Origin: a virus
DNA: 31,493 nt
IMG/VR virus record: IMGVR_UViG_3300042566_000775
Span: 1-31,493 of that record
Direction: 5' to 3' (one strand)
In this document: piece by piece, positions 14,513 through 21,760 of the stretch
Layout of the letters: each line of letters starts with the position of its first letter
Numbering within the stretch: the stretch's first letter is position 1
Notes under the pieces: model-generated
Database searches by the model: none
Told to the model about the DNA's origin: nothing
Seen by the model: only the letters and a program-made list of their open reading frames with translations
Made by a program: the position numbers and the translations under genes

Positions 14513-15043
14513 ATGCCATCAAGTAATAAAGAAGGTAAGTCAGTAATAAGAGAATGGGTTACAGAATTTGGTCCTGACGTAAAAACTGTACTAGATCTTG
14601 GAGTCGGGAACGGAACTTATCATAGGCTGTATACCAGGAAGTCGCCAGCTCTTAAAGAAGCATACTGGATTGGTGTCGAAGCATGGGAGCCCTATATTCG
14701 TGAATTTGATTTGTTAACAAGATATAATAAGATTATCAACGCAGATATTAGAACAGTAGATTTCAACACCTTGAGTCCAATAGATCTAGTGTTTGCCGGT
14801 GATGTATTGGAACATATAACCAAAGAAGAAGCAATTAAAGTAGTTGACGATCTATTAAAGGTTGCTAAAAGAATTATCGTTAGTATTCCTATTGTGCATT
14901 TTCCACAAGGCGAGGAGGAAGGAAATCCTTACGAAGCACATGTAAAGGACGATTGGTCACACACAGAAATGTTAGAAACTTTCCCTCAAATTAAACGATC
15001 ATGGACTGGTAACATCATCGGAGTATATCTATTAGAGCTATGA
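14513..15043 (+). CDS. Class I SAM-dependent methyltransferase, 176 aa
   Basis: Motif I is VLDLGVGNGTY at 26-36, with DLVFAGDVLEHI (about 95-106) as the post-II/motif III region typical of small class I methyltransferases (UbiE/Methyltransf_11 style). It probably methylates a glycan precursor. An AGGAAA site lies 6-7 nt before the ATG. The coding sequence is visibly more AT-rich than the genes on either side, and it is the only gene of the plus-strand cluster not overlapped by its upstream neighbour (27-nt gap). Both point to a later insertion. The stop overlaps the next start as ATGA. Confidence 0.8.
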   Translation: MPSSNKEGKSVIREWVTEFGPDVKTVLDLGVGNGTYHRLYTRKSPALKEAYWIGVEAWEPYIREFDLLTRYNKIINADIRTVDFNTLSPIDLVFAGDVLEHITKEEAIKVVDDLLKVAKRIIVSIPIVHFPQGEEEGNPYEAHVKDDWSHTEMLETFPQIKRSWTGNIIGVYLLEL

Positions 15044-15741
15044 AAGCATACATAATTCGACTGAAAAACAACGCCATGTCTGAGAAATACGCAGACCTTG
15101 GTGTTGCCCAGGCACGCAAATTTGGCATAGATGTTGAGTATTTTGACGGCATCAACGGACTGGAATATCAACAGCATGTGGCACGATTAGGCATTGAACC
15201 AAGATACAAATTCAAAAAAGGTCGTGCCGGGGTGTTTGGATGTTTCTTGAGTCATTACTACCTTTGGAAAAAATGTGTTGAATCTAGTCAGCCGCTGTTG
15301 ATTTTAGAACACGACGGTTACTTTGTTCAGCCACTACCAGCTGATGTGTTGAATACGTTTACAGATATATTAAAATTGGATGGATTAGATCCGTTCTCAA
15401 AGCAGTACAACACCCTGTTGACTCAGCAACAAAATCTTGATATTACGGTACAAAAATATCACAACAATCAAGCAAAAACGCTTGATCCACAATCAAAATG
15501 GCATGCAAAGATTCAAACTGGTAACTACATGAGGGGAGCATACGGATATATCATCAAACCTGGCGCTGCTAAAAAACTAATCAACTGGATTGCTGTCAAT
15601 GGGTTTGTGCCAGCTGACCAACAAATAGGCGATGCAATCGTGGACATACAAGTTACCACACCCACCATTGTACGATTACATCCAGATTATTTTCAAAGAA
15701 TAGGTGAACTATCTCTTACCGGCAATCCTGAATTGTTATAG
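15040..15741 (+). CDS. GT25-family glycosyltransferase (LPS-type), 233 aa
   Basis: The N-terminus AYIIRLKNN and the GT25 hallmark AGVFGCFLSHYYLWKKC at 63-79 are clear, followed by LLILEHDGYF, where EHD replaces the usual EDD/EDA acidic motif. MRGAYGYIIKPGAAKKLI at about 167-184 matches the family phrase GTxGYlIsxxgAkkLl. GT25 enzymes add galactose or glucose to LPS or to proteins. This is the last gene of the plus-strand cluster and converges with the minus-strand gene ending at 15736 with a 6-nt overlap. Confidence 0.85.
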   Translation: MKAYIIRLKNNAMSEKYADLGVAQARKFGIDVEYFDGINGLEYQQHVARLGIEPRYKFKKGRAGVFGCFLSHYYLWKKCVESSQPLLILEHDGYFVQPLPADVLNTFTDILKLDGLDPFSKQYNTLLTQQQNLDITVQKYHNNQAKTLDPQSKWHAKIQTGNYMRGAYGYIIKPGAAKKLINWIAVNGFVPADQQIGDAIVDIQVTTPTIVRLHPDYFQRIGELSLTGNPELL

Positions 15742-16686
15742 GTAAGGAATAAATTTTTGATATATGCGGCCTGCGAGTCCATCATTGTCGCTCCAGTGGG
15801 CCGCAGCTAGATTGTATATCCATTGATCTCTTGCGAACTGTTGTGGAGATTCAATCGCAGCAACATCATGATGTGCTACCTGCCAAGTCACTGCTGATGC
15901 ATCATCTACATATGTGGGAATACCTTCTAGTACTGATGCAACACTGGCACTACTATTAAAAAATACCGCAGCGTGAGCTTGTTGTAGATCATCAATCAGT
16001 TTGGAGTCTTTGGGGTCAATAACTCTAACATTGTTTCTTGAGGCATCCTTGCCAGAATAAGCAGCAAAGTCTTGCATATTGTATTGTCCCGGATGTGGTC
16101 GAATCACAATAGGGCGACGAGTATGTTTTCTAATGTCAACAATTTTTTGCTGAAGCCATGTCATGGGACTTAGCGTTTTCATTGCAAAGCCGCCATCTCG
16201 TTGCATGCCAATCAAGATATAACCTTGCAAATTGGTACGATGAGGTTTTAACACAATACCAAGACGTTGTTGTATTTCTAACCATTTGGTGCTATCACTA
16301 TTGGCATTTGCATATTCAGCGCGATCATAAAACGGGCCGCCTAGGCTGTAGCGCAAGTATGTTCCAGTGTCATCCAGGTATTTGAAACAACTGGCATCAA
16401 TGCACATGGTTTTAAATCCATGTCTATTTTGTTCAGCAATGATTTGTTTGCGTAGTGTGATGTTTCGGCCACCAGTGTTTGTGGTAGCCCAGCCCAGAAT
16501 TACTGCCAGTTTTGAAGGCTGATATCGATAGTCCCACTCTACTGCAACTGTGTGACCAGTGGCGCGAACACCAGCAGCAAAGTTCTCAAGACAAGCAATC
16601 TTGCGTGAGTGCTTGTTGGGGTTTGCTACTGAACTTACATAAACAACACAATCAACCACCGTTGAGAATCCGCCAGGCTGTTCCAT
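15736..16686 (-). CDS. Capsule-biosynthesis-like glycan protein, paralogue C, 316 aa
   Basis: The start is placed at the ATG at 16684-16686; an in-frame upstream start at 16749 would lie deeper in the previous gene. The body shows LAVILGWATTNTGG, then ILIGMQRDGGF, HTRRPIVIRPHPGQYN and AVFFNSSASVASVLEGIPTYV, ending with an aromatic segment IYNLAAAHWSD. The RPHPG and NSSA..SVLEGIP blocks are the most conserved features of this family in the window. It is probably a nucleotide-sugar-using glycan enzyme (Capsule_synth-like). It overlaps the next upstream gene by 35 nt. Confidence 0.6.
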   Translation of the reverse strand: MEQPGGFSTVVDCVVYVSSVANPNKHSRKIACLENFAAGVRATGHTVAVEWDYRYQPSKLAVILGWATTNTGGRNITLRKQIIAEQNRHGFKTMCIDASCFKYLDDTGTYLRYSLGGPFYDRAEYANANSDSTKWLEIQQRLGIVLKPHRTNLQGYILIGMQRDGGFAMKTLSPMTWLQQKIVDIRKHTRRPIVIRPHPGQYNMQDFAAYSGKDASRNNVRVIDPKDSKLIDDLQQAHAAVFFNSSASVASVLEGIPTYVDDASAVTWQVAHHDVAAIESPQQFARDQWIYNLAAAHWSDNDGLAGRIYQKFIPYL

Positions 16687-17623
16687 CACGCATTTCTGCT
16701 TCGGTAAATTGACAATAGGAAATATGTCTACACCACGCAGCAACTTCATCTAGTGTGGGTATCTTGATGTTTTCAATTTCGCTAATGCTGTTACTGCACA
16801 GTGCAGCGGCTGCATTTGGCCCTAGAGTAATAGCCGGTTTACCTAGTAACAGAGCTTCTCCTGCTGCAATGCTGCTAAATGTAACCAAGCAGTATACATC
16901 GTCAGCTAGAGCCATTTCCATGGTGTCAGTGTTTACACGTTCAGTTCGTCCTTTTTTCAATCGTATGTCTATGGGACGATCAGTGTGTTTTTTTATTTCT
17001 TGTTGTGTTTCAGTTAACCAATCTTCAAGATTGATGTTATAGAGATTTAACAGTTTCTGACTAGGTGGAGCAATCAATACCTTGCTGCCTTGTTTGCGAA
17101 ACTTGGCCAACTGAATATTGCATCTGTCCACGCGATCACTTGGGCGATCAATAATAGGACCAAAATTTTGTACATCGTTTTTGGTAATACGATGATAGAT
17201 TTTCTTTTTACCATTACCAAAATAGCCAGTGTCAATGTAGTAGAAATCTCTACCGGTGTCTTTGCAAATTTTCATTTCTTTGCGTTTGGTTACGCCACGA
17301 AACACCGCTGGCGCCATGCTTTGTTCGTGCTTGCTCCAGGTGCCGATTTGACCACCGCAGCCCTGCACAAAACTTTGTAAAACTGGATCAAACATTTTTC
17401 CTTTTTCCTTGTATTTTGTTTCGCCAGGCTCAACGTCAATCGCCACTACACCTGCACTAGACAGTTGGTTGATTTGTTGCATCAAACTGTTTGCAGTCAC
17501 TCCATAATATTCGCCAGCTGGGTCTACACGATACTGTAATACAGCGTCAAAAACAGCACGTATGTTATCAGGCACCATGTCAAACATATGTCGAGGTGGC
17601 GGCGCTAGTTGTTCTTGTTCCAT
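16652..17623 (-). CDS. Capsule-biosynthesis-like glycan protein, paralogue D, 323 aa
   Basis: This is the closest relative of the protein at 13030-13842: the two share YIDTGYFGN, KIYHRI and the DRP/DR block, then HTDRPIDIRLKKGR, LVTFSSIAAGEALLLGKPAITL and ISYCQFTEAEMRDGTAWRILN. The first 100 residues (QINQLSSAGVVAIDVEPGETKYKEKG) are an extension with no match in paralogue B. The stop of the upstream GT8-like gene and this start share one base (TAATG), so translation is coupled. Confidence 0.6.
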   Translation of the reverse strand: MEQEQLAPPPRHMFDMVPDNIRAVFDAVLQYRVDPAGEYYGVTANSLMQQINQLSSAGVVAIDVEPGETKYKEKGKMFDPVLQSFVQGCGGQIGTWSKHEQSMAPAVFRGVTKRKEMKICKDTGRDFYYIDTGYFGNGKKKIYHRITKNDVQNFGPIIDRPSDRVDRCNIQLAKFRKQGSKVLIAPPSQKLLNLYNINLEDWLTETQQEIKKHTDRPIDIRLKKGRTERVNTDTMEMALADDVYCLVTFSSIAAGEALLLGKPAITLGPNAAAALCSNSISEIENIKIPTLDEVAAWCRHISYCQFTEAEMRDGTAWRILNGG

Positions 17624-18306
17624 TAAATATCTCTTTGTTGGCAGTATTCAGTGAGTATACGTTCACGGTGCCACTCATTGCCTTGTGGGGTATCAGCAAA
17701 CTCCTGAAAGCATGGCGTGCCAAGTGTGTAATGCAGTAACTTGGCGTCGGCATTTGGCCCATATTCATCAGGCAACCAGTTCCATTCGGGCGGAAGTTCG
17801 TCAATACGTTCATCTTCTAGCCACGAGAAGCGGTGGAGCTCACTGCCCGTGGATTGTTGGATGAACTCGGGAGTAAGTTTCCTGTTAGGAAAGCTATTAC
17901 AATTCCACAGAATAACACTACTCCAATTTTTTCGAGGATAGTCTTCATTTTTTGCTCCTAGATATTTTACTGGCATACGAGTCTTGTAGTCATGCTTGAC
18001 CACTTGTACGTCTTTGCTAGCGTCACGCAGTGCCCATAGTTCCGCAATATCGCCTCGCACAATCATGTCGCCATCAATGAAAATAGCATGACCAGCAAAA
18101 TCACAAAGATAAGGTACCAGGAAGCGTGTGTAGATAAAGTGGTTAGATCCGTCTGTGTGGGTTTCTGCATAGTCTTGAAACAGATTCAGTGCCACTGGCA
18201 CAATGGCCACAGGCTGTGAACTGTTGCGTATGATTGAGTTTGCACAGGTATGGTAAGCAATAGCTTCACGTGGGTCGTATCCCACAAATACAGGAATTGG
18301 TTTCAT
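17623..18306 (-). CDS. GT8-type glycosyltransferase, 227 aa
   Basis: The N-terminus PVFVGYDPREAIAYHTCANSI is typical of phage GT8-like enzymes. The metal-binding motif is FIDGDMIV (DGD at 78-80). RFLVPYL before it and NWSSVILWNC after it match the acceptor region. The C-terminal LLHYTLGTPCF contributes the second metal or diphosphate ligand (His). The gene overlaps the cytidylyltransferase-cupin gene by 4 nt at the start and paralogue D by 1 nt at the end. It likely transfers one sugar in the glycan made by the island. Confidence 0.82.
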   Translation of the reverse strand: MKPIPVFVGYDPREAIAYHTCANSIIRNSSQPVAIVPVALNLFQDYAETHTDGSNHFIYTRFLVPYLCDFAGHAIFIDGDMIVRGDIAELWALRDASKDVQVVKHDYKTRMPVKYLGAKNEDYPRKNWSSVILWNCNSFPNRKLTPEFIQQSTGSELHRFSWLEDERIDELPPEWNWLPDEYGPNADAKLLHYTLGTPCFQEFADTPQGNEWHRERILTEYCQQRDI

Positions 18307-19067
18307 CGGCGTTCAATATCTTCTTCCACACAGTTTTCGCCGTATTGGATTTCAATCAGTCGTAGAGGTTGGTCTGTTTCGTTGCACAGCTGATGCCATT
18401 CGTTGAGTTGAATCCAAGTATGCTGGTGCCTTGCTGGACTGGCCAACAAGTCGTAATCTGTACTGTGTGGGTCCACGGTGTACACTGTGGCTTCACCTTC
18501 GGCCACAAACCAAAACTCCGCACGATTTTCATGCCGTTGCATGCTCAGGCATGTTTTTGGTGTAACTGTAAGTTCTTTGAGTTTGACATGATTGCCCACT
18601 TCGTGCAACACACGATAATGGCCCCAGGCACGTTCAGTTCGGGGTTTTTTCCAGTCTTCAAGAATCCAACTTGAACTGTTCTTTTTGTCTTCACCACCGA
18701 CCCCAAACGCAAATTCCAGGTGTGGATCTTGCACACTCATTTCAGGAATGTTGTCTTGGGTTCTATCGCCACCGTTGGCAAACACAATATCAGCATCAGG
18801 ATATCTAGCACGGACTATTCTAATAGCGTCTGAGCTAGAACCATCTGAGTCATCAAATGTCACAACTTCGTCTACCATCACAAGGTTGCTTGTGAGTGCG
18901 AACCGTTCGCTCATGGGCATGAATGGCCGACCTTTTTTACGGGTTAGCCAAGCATCTGAATTAAGACCCACAATTAGCTGATCGCCTAGGGTGCGGGCAG
19001 CTTTGAAGTAGGCAAGGTGTCCGGAATGAACAGGGTCAAATCCGCCGGTAACAAGTACAATTTTCAT
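18303..19067 (-). CDS. Cytidylyltransferase-cupin fusion (nucleotide-sugar activation), 254 aa
   Basis: Residues 1-125 are a cytidylyltransferase domain: GGFDPVHSGHLAY has the HxGH signature (H14, H17), FANGGDR is a nucleotide-binding loop, and SSSDAIR sits where ISSTxI usually is. Residues 130-254 are a type II mannose-6-phosphate isomerase-like cupin: RAWGHYRVL, LSMQRHENRAEFWFVAEGEATV, LNEWHQLCNETDQPLRLIEIQYGE and VEEDIERR. Metal ligands in the cupin would be Q, H and E of QRHENRAE. The fusion could activate a sugar phosphate and convert or bind it in one protein. It heads a minus-strand run of glycan genes (18306-15736). A GTAAATA box ends 5 nt before the ATG. Confidence 0.88.
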   Translation of the reverse strand: MKIVLVTGGFDPVHSGHLAYFKAARTLGDQLIVGLNSDAWLTRKKGRPFMPMSERFALTSNLVMVDEVVTFDDSDGSSSDAIRIVRARYPDADIVFANGGDRTQDNIPEMSVQDPHLEFAFGVGGEDKKNSSSWILEDWKKPRTERAWGHYRVLHEVGNHVKLKELTVTPKTCLSMQRHENRAEFWFVAEGEATVYTVDPHSTDYDLLASPARHQHTWIQLNEWHQLCNETDQPLRLIEIQYGENCVEEDIERR

Positions 19068-19072
19068 AGCAT

Positions 19073-19079
19073 TATTTAC
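19073..19079 (-). promoter_or_regulatory. GTAAATA box for the cytidylyltransferase-cupin gene
   Basis: On the minus strand GTAAATA is followed by ATGCT and the start codon at 19067; there is no Shine-Dalgarno site. Confidence 0.35.
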
Positions 19080-19092
19080 AGTGACGCAACCG

Positions 19093-19545
19093 TCACAAAG
19101 ATATATCTTCCATTCCGGCTGCCCGCAATTTTACAATGTGCCCCGACATCCACTGTTTGCTGTCAAGACCTTTCATGATACCCAACCAACGATTTCGCAA
19201 ATATGCAACTTCGTTGATAATGGTTTCGTAATCAATCACTTCGTCTTCACCGTCCACATACTTTTCAGCATCCCGGCTGGTAAGTGCTCTAGCATATCCT
19301 TCTAGATATTTCTGAAAGTGTTTGCGACGGATTTTGCGCAACTGAATGTTGAGATAGTTCAACACAGCTTCAATTTCTTGCAGCTGGTTGAATCTGTACT
19401 CTGTGGTGCCCGGCAGTTCTTTGATGTTGCGTTCAATCAAACCGCCAACTTTGCAGTCTGCCCTAGCACCATCAAGCTCACGCTCGTAGTGCTGAATAAA
19501 ATCGGGCAAGGCATCCAAGCTAGCCACCACGCGGCTGTACCACAT
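19093..19545 (-). CDS. uvsY: UvsY-like recombination mediator, 150 aa
   Basis: The core pattern YRFNQLQEIEAVLNYLNIQL, LTSRDAEKYVDGEDEVIDY, VAYLRNRWLGIMKGLDSKQW and IVKLRAAGMED fits UvsY of aquatic T4-like phages. UvsY loads UvsX on gp32-coated single-stranded DNA. The protein is about 13 residues longer than T4 UvsY (137). Context supports the call: it is directly downstream of a small acidic gene and uvsX, with gp32 further upstream in the same direction. The start ATG follows the previous stop with no gap. Confidence 0.9.
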   Translation of the reverse strand: MWYSRVVASLDALPDFIQHYERELDGARADCKVGGLIERNIKELPGTTEYRFNQLQEIEAVLNYLNIQLRKIRRKHFQKYLEGYARALTSRDAEKYVDGEDEVIDYETIINEVAYLRNRWLGIMKGLDSKQWMSGHIVKLRAAGMEDISL

Positions 19546-19791
19546 TTAGTTTTCCCAATCGTTGTCGTCGTCTTCGGGCTCTTCGTCTTCGTATTCGGCG
19601 TCGGTATCTAAATAAACTGCCAAAGCACGTTTGACGTCTGCGTCTCCTTTGAAAGCATTGCGGATGCTTTCTGCACTTTCGTCATGATCAATTAGTACCG
19701 CTACCAAGGTCTCGGCTGCTTCTGCACGGTCTACGGTGTTAACAAACCTTTTGAGTTCACCCCAAATTTCTGCTGCAATTGATTCGCTCAT
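19546..19791 (-). CDS. Small acidic phage protein between uvsX and uvsY, 81 aa
   Basis: The N-terminal two thirds are helical (ESIAAEIWGELKRFVNTVDRAEAA, then VAVLIDHDESAESIRNAF), and the last 20 residues are almost all acidic (EYEDEEPEDDDNDWEN). An acidic tail in this place is compatible with a role in gp32 or UvsX binding, as acidic tails in T4 recombination proteins contact partners, but that is inference. A gene of this type is common between uvsX and uvsY in aquatic T4-like phages as far as I recall. ATGA overlap with uvsX. Confidence 0.75.
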   Translation of the reverse strand: MSESIAAEIWGELKRFVNTVDRAEAAETLVAVLIDHDESAESIRNAFKGDADVKRALAVYLDTDAEYEDEEPEDDDNDWEN

Positions 19792-20843
19792 TCTTCATCT
19801 CCTTCAACGGTACTTACCTCTTCCTTCTGATTGCCAAAATCTTGAATGACTTTGTCTAAACAACCGTCATCGTTCTTTTCCCATGCTTTACGAAACTTCT
19901 TAATAATTTCTCCATCACTTGTAGTGAATACCAAACTATTGCCTTCACGCTTGAGCAAACCTTTTTTCTCGGCCAGGTCTACCATTCCGCTATATGGGCT
20001 CATGCCTGTTGAATACGGAATTTTCACTTGCACACCCTCAAAAGGTTTTGCATAACGTGTTTTCATAATCTTGCAGCCAGCACGGATACCGTTCACTTCA
20101 GAAACTTTGTTACCGTCTTCGTCTTCTTTTAACTTCATTTTCTTCATCGCAACAACGATTGACGATGCGTAAATGAAACCTTGACCTCCAGAGATTTTAT
20201 CATCTGGGTCAAACATATCTTGTGATGCGTATGTGTGGTTAGTTGCTACTAAACCAACGTTATGCGAGCCAAACATGTTTACACAATTACGAACAAGTGC
20301 TGTTAGTGCTTTAGGCTTACGACCCATGTCACCCTTCATATCACCTGCTTCAAACTGATTAACGTCAGTTGGTGTCAACAACATACCCAACGAATCAATC
20401 ACAAATAGTACTTTCATGCGTTCGCCATCTGGAAGTGCTTTGTAATCAATCATAAATGTTGAAATTGTTTTAGCTACGTCATCTATCATAGCCATATTAA
20501 GTTTGAGTAGCTTACTTTCGTCAGTATCTACTCCAAGTGCATGCAACCACTTCTCGTCAAGTGCGTTTTCTGAGTCAACTAAGATAACAAAAATACCTTG
20601 TTCTTGTGCATGCTTAACAATATTTCCAGAACAGATGTAACTTTTACCAGCACCTGATTCACCAGCAAACACAGTGACTTTACCTAAAGGAATTCCCTTG
20701 TTAAAGTCGCCTGAGATGAGATAATTCAAGGCAAAATTGCCAGTACTAATCCAATCAGTAGGATCGTTAAATCCGATACTAAGGCCGTCGATGCTCTTAG
20801 TGATGTCCTTGCGGAACTTGCTAATGTCAAATGGTTTTGCCAT
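19788..20843 (-). CDS. uvsX: UvsX, RecA-like strand exchange protein, 351 aa
   Basis: Walker A is GESGAGKS at 61-68, Walker B lies in KVLFVIDSLGML (about 144-155), and SGGQGFIYASSIVV marks the L2/motif region. The C-terminal DLAEKKGLLKREGNS is typical of phage UvsX. It forms the filament for strand invasion in recombination-dependent replication and repair. Length is a little under T4 UvsX (391). An AAAGGA site lies about 8 nt before the ATG. Partners uvsY and gp32 are neighbours. Confidence 0.96.
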   Translation of the reverse strand: MAKPFDISKFRKDITKSIDGLSIGFNDPTDWISTGNFALNYLISGDFNKGIPLGKVTVFAGESGAGKSYICSGNIVKHAQEQGIFVILVDSENALDEKWLHALGVDTDESKLLKLNMAMIDDVAKTISTFMIDYKALPDGERMKVLFVIDSLGMLLTPTDVNQFEAGDMKGDMGRKPKALTALVRNCVNMFGSHNVGLVATNHTYASQDMFDPDDKISGGQGFIYASSIVVAMKKMKLKEDEDGNKVSEVNGIRAGCKIMKTRYAKPFEGVQVKIPYSTGMSPYSGMVDLAEKKGLLKREGNSLVFTTSDGEIIKKFRKAWEKNDDGCLDKVIQDFGNQKEEVSTVEGDEE

Positions 20844-20845
20844 GG

Positions 20846-21757
20846 TTAATCCTTTAGTATATCTAAGTATAAATTATTTTTGTTAGTATCACGACCAGCA
20901 TTGTTCCATTTTAAATTCAATGGAGACTGTTGTGTGAATTCACATACTTTTGCAATTATAATCGCTTGTTCCCAAAGATCAAATTTAGTAGTAATTATGC
21001 GTTTGTTCATAACGTCATCAGTTGCTTGTTTTATTTGTTCTAGCCAATATAAGTATGGATAGTTAACTTCAGTTACTTTATTATAAAATTGCTGGCTGCG
21101 TTCAACATCCCAAGTCCAATGTAATGTTTTTGTACATACATCAATTAATTCTTGAAATCTCCCTTGCACGTAGTCGCCCAATAACATTGTATTAGCAGAT
21201 TCAAAGTTCTTTACTGGATGTTTGCAAAATCCATCGTAGTATGCAGTTGTTAACCATTCTACAAACTGTAATTCTGATTCCAGTGTTACAGTCGGTTTGA
21301 TATATGCGTTACTAATTTCTTCTTGTATCTCTTGTGGCAACATTAAAATATCATTGTATGATGCACAATCAGGCCAAGACGGATCTTTGAAAACTGTATA
21401 AAACTCCCGCCATAACCGTGATTGTTCTTGGTCAGACAAATTTATAACATGATTATAGAACGTTGATATGTTATCTATAGTAGGACACGTTCCATATAAC
21501 TTATGGTATACCATCTTCAGTCTTAAAACTTCCCACCAATCAACCGACATAACTTCTAAAACACAATGAGTAGAGTCGTTTGGGTATTCAATCAAGTGTT
21601 CTGCAATTAAATTGGTACGATTAATTAGAGCATGGGCGTTTCCGCTTTTGCTAAAAAATTTAGTTAAGTCTATATCAATCTGATTGCAAGCAAACAAAGC
21701 ATGGGTTAATATAGTATTACCCATGCTTCCTGCTCTGTAATCAATACAGTACGCCAT
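20846..21757 (-). CDS. AT-rich phage protein of unknown function with P-loop-like N-terminus, 303 aa
   Basis: The N-terminus YRAGSMGNTILTHALFAC (residues 7-24) resembles the first nucleotide-binding loop of sulfotransferase-like and related P-loop folds found in aquatic phages. No second motif is clear, so no activity is claimed. The remainder is helical and rich in Trp, Tyr and Asn. The gene lies between gp32 and uvsX, with gaps of 2-3 nt, so it is co-transcribed. Its bases are clearly more AT-rich than gp32 next to it, suggesting a later insertion into the conserved gp32-uvsX block. Confidence 0.6.
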   Translation of the reverse strand: MAYCIDYRAGSMGNTILTHALFACNQIDIDLTKFFSKSGNAHALINRTNLIAEHLIEYPNDSTHCVLEVMSVDWWEVLRLKMVYHKLYGTCPTIDNISTFYNHVINLSDQEQSRLWREFYTVFKDPSWPDCASYNDILMLPQEIQEEISNAYIKPTVTLESELQFVEWLTTAYYDGFCKHPVKNFESANTMLLGDYVQGRFQELIDVCTKTLHWTWDVERSQQFYNKVTEVNYPYLYWLEQIKQATDDVMNKRIITTKFDLWEQAIIIAKVCEFTQQSPLNLKWNNAGRDTNKNNLYLDILKD

Positions 21758-21760
21758 GCA

